Origin: Nectonema munidae
Taxonomy: Eukaryota > Nematomorpha > Nectonematoida > Nectonematidae
DNA: 64,000 nt
Direction: 5' to 3'
Assembly (NCBI GenBank): GCA_030549495.1
Contig: JAUIRK010000786.1
Span: forward strand, 124,001 to 188,000
Part shown: piece after piece, positions 61,700-64,000 of the stretch
How positions within the stretch are numbered: the first letter of the stretch is position 1
Layout: each line of letters begins with the position of its first letter
Notes under the pieces: generated by a model
The model's input: only the letters and a program-made list of their open reading frames with translations
What the model was told of the DNA's origin: nothing
The model's database searches: none
Position numbers and translations under genes: made by a program

Positions 61700-62062
61700 T
61701 CCTGGGCTTTTCAACCGGCGTCCACATAATAATTCAGGGGTCCATATGCGAAATATTATAATTTGGATGTGCTCAATGATATTTTGATGGTAAAATGAAG
61801 AAAACCAGCTCATAACCATTTTTATTTAAAAAAAGTAAATTTTTCACTATAATTATTATAAAAATTGAATTAAAATTGATTTGCTTTCATTTCAATATGA
61901 ATTCTAATTATATATTATTTTCTTTATCAAAAACTTGAAAATTTTATTAGTGAAAAATATTAAAATAAAATATTTTTTATCTCTAATTTTTATGAGGGGT
62001 AAACTCATAAAAAAAAAAGGAGAGAAAAGGGACCCATGGATAAAAAAGGTTGAGAACCAATG
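61700..62062. mobile_element. hAT element remnant ending at 62062
   Basis: The right end GGTTGAGAACCAATG is the reverse complement of the common hAT terminus (CAGTGGTTCTCAACC) with a few changes. A worn left end, CTTTTCAACCGG, lies near 61708. The middle is AT-rich. Confidence 0.5.
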
Positions 62063-62070
62063 GTTTGGAC

Positions 62071-62263
62071 CAGCGTTTTTCAAACTGTGGGTCCCTACTC
62101 TTCAGTGGGTCGCGTGAAAAATAAAATGGGGCGTGACAAAAAAGATGCAGAATAAATGAATCTAGTGAACAGAGTTTGTCTTTTTACACCTAAGTATTAT
62201 GGGTAGCGATGCAAACTGTGGTTCTTGCTATGGGTCGCAATAAAATAAGTTTGAAAAACGCTG
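62071..62263. mobile_element. hAT MITE, 193 bp, with 8-bp target duplication
   Basis: Perfect 16-bp inverted ends (CAGCGTTTTTCAAACT and AGTTTGAAAAACGCTG) flanked by GTTTGGAC (62063-62070) and GTTTAGAC (62264-62271). It begins directly after the preceding hAT end. Confidence 0.92.
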
Positions 62264-62589
62264 GTTTAGACAATGAATTCTTTCCATTTTTATGTAGTTG
62301 TACTTTTTCAAATTTATTTTCATAGATGGCGTTAAAATCAAAATATATTTTAGCGTTTCTAAAGGATTAAACAGTTGTTTAGTAAGAAATAGAAAGTGAA
62401 TATCTTGAAATATAGCATAATAGTAATAAAATCGAGAATATTGTCCTTTTATATTAAATTTTCATTTTGGGAGTTTTACGGCATATATCCGTCTTTCGCG
62501 TATGCAAAAAATCATCCGTCTTGCGAAGGTCACAAGATACTCTTTTTACTCTTGTACCTCAAATTTCCAAATCTTTTTTTAATAGTCAA

Positions 62590-63545
62590 GCTAGATTAAC
62601 CATTTTTTAGACTTTAAAAAAGATTTTAATTCAGTTGATCACAAGCTGTTATTCTATAAACTTTATCGATATTGGAATATGCATTCTCTTCTTGATTGGA
62701 TTTCTTTATTTTCGTCCAAATTATGTTTACTATCACAGTTCTTCTCTCATTCAAAATGTCAATTTAGCTGTCCCTCAAGGATCAATACTTGAAAATTATT
62801 TGTATTAATTATATCATTAATTATAAATCTTCCTTTTTTAATTTTATTCTTTATACTGGGGATATTTGGATAAATGATCCTGAAAATTTTATGTTTTTAA
62901 GTTTGCTAAAGTTAATGTTCTTTTAAAATCGATTGGTGATTGGTCACTTAAAGACTTCACTTAAATGTTTCAAAATGTTGCTACATGTTTTTTACTAATA
63001 AAAGTGTTGAAAGTATTTGTCACCTGGAAATTAATGGCCAAACTTTATATCAGATTTTCCAAGTCCGGTATTTGGGGTTGTCTTGATAGTCAACTTATAT
63101 GGAAAAGTCATGTATCACACGTTATTAACAAATTGTCTTGTCTATATGGAATTTTGATTAAGTATAGCTTATACTTTGAAATAAGTCACGTTTTATGCTT
63201 TTTTAATGCTCCCGTTTACCCTTATTTATTGTATGCTAACTTTCTTCGGCACAACTCTTATAAACATCTAAACATGATCGAGTCATTATTAAAGAAATTT
63301 CTCAAATTGCTTTCAAAAATGATAAAATGGATGCTTTAATTTCTTGTAACACCTGTCCATACTCATTTTACTATAGATCTAATGATGCCCTACATATGCT
63401 ATACGTCAAACGTAAAACTACATTCAGTAAAGTTTTTGTTGACCACATAAACGCCTTTAATTTATTTAAATTTTATTTAAAGAATTCTACCTACCTGTCA
63501 TTCAAAAAAAGCTAAAATTGAAGATAGGATTGAAGCTTGAATATT
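62590..63545 (+). mobile_element. Jockey/CR1-like LINE relic, distal RT and C-terminal part
   Basis: LDFKKDFNSVDHKLLFYKL (family: DFSKAFDSVNHDILLEKL) near 62610, VRYLGLS-like text near 63070, and a C-terminal frame 63327-63515 ending in FNLFKFYLKNSTYLSFKKS. Broken many times. The order relative to 58130-58900 suggests one LINE later split by the insertions between them. Confidence 0.65.
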
Positions 63546-64000
63546 TTGTGCCATTTTTTTTATTTAACTATAAGAAGAAGAAGTTTATTTGAAACAAAAC
63601 ATGAGTGACGCAATGATTACATAATGTATTAATGATTATAATTTAAGTGAGTGGAATCAAACTCCATCAAAGCTCTTTGAATTAAAAAAAAAGTTGAAAA
63701 ATAACTCGAAATATAGAAAAATCAAAATGTGACACATTAAAATTTCCATAACAAAAAGACACACAACAATAATAAAAAATATATATAAAAAAAAAGAAAA
63801 CTGTGCAATCCAAAAGGCCTATGACCCGCTTAAATGATATTGCCACAAAGAAAAAAATTATACAATGTTAGATAATTCATAATATTCAAATTAGGATTAG
63901 AAGATTTTATAGTTGCAAAAAAAAGCATTTGTTCACTAATAAAAATATACATAAAATTTCACAATAAGCAGTTCGAACCATAAGAATCCAATTGGATTGA
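63546..64000. other. Intergenic, no gene supported
   Basis: AT-rich sequence up to the window edge. Nothing recognised. Confidence 0.4.

Noticed and set aside
1-64000. CRISPR arrays, operons, phage genes or rRNA
   Set aside because: Direct repeats here are tandem satellite or transposon pieces without regular unique spacers, and coding regions are spliced.

Overview
The window is a piece of an AT-rich invertebrate animal nuclear genome. Spliced genes with GT-AG introns, tRNA-derived SINEs, APE/RNase H and Jockey/CR1-like LINEs, and hAT, pogo/Tigger, piggyBac and Merlin DNA transposons all point that way. A ciliary gene (BBS1) and a metazoan-type FLVCR transporter fit an arthropod-like host. 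A crustacean is my guess from overall texture only. There are no operons, CRISPR arrays or rRNA genes, and no convincing functional tRNA gene.

Three conserved host genes were rebuilt exon by exon from family knowledge and matching splice phases. (1) A complete FLVCR-type 12-TM major-facilitator transporter, minus strand, 12391 to 154, seven exons, 481 residues. Its introns include two of 54 and 59 nt and one of about 7.4 kb filled with transposon relics. (2) CWC25, a spliceosome step-one factor, minus strand, 41458 to 34549. The central and C-terminal conserved blocks are clear, one 31-nt exon is tentative, and the N-terminal exon was not found. (3) BBS1, the BBSome subunit, plus strand, about 48697 to 56855. 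Eight exons were recovered, strongly diverged but in phase throughout; the start-codon exon was not found. A 98-residue secreted Cys-containing ORF at 21855-22151 is a weaker candidate.

Layout: 0-12.4 kb is FLVCR, with hAT and Tigger relics in intron 2 and a TA-flanked MITE in intron 1. 12.4-25 kb is intergenic: a relic of an unnamed repetitive ORF family, a near-perfect 110-bp palindrome, a Tigger element with both ends, and a LINE 3' end. 25-31 kb is a stack of insertions: a pogo-type MITE, a hAT MITE with 8-bp target duplication, a short retroposon that landed on its edge, and a degenerate satellite of about 147 bp split by a 2.6-kb hAT transposon with a perfect 8-bp target duplication. 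31.6-33.3 kb is a piggyBac relic with a SINE inside it. 34.5-41.5 kb is CWC25, whose introns carry a mini-Merlin element, a hAT MITE and a SINE. 41.8-47 kb is LINE, pogo and hAT-MITE copies. 48.7-57 kb is BBS1. 57-64 kb holds a second satellite locus, a LINE apparently split by a piggyBac insertion, and two abutting hAT elements.

Nothing amounts to a new biological system with confidence. The best leads are the nucleosome-length satellite at two loci, the unnamed ORF family (13.3-14.1 kb and 51.1 kb), long G/C homopolymers near hAT ends, and readable insertion order. Exon boundaries are inferred without RNA data.
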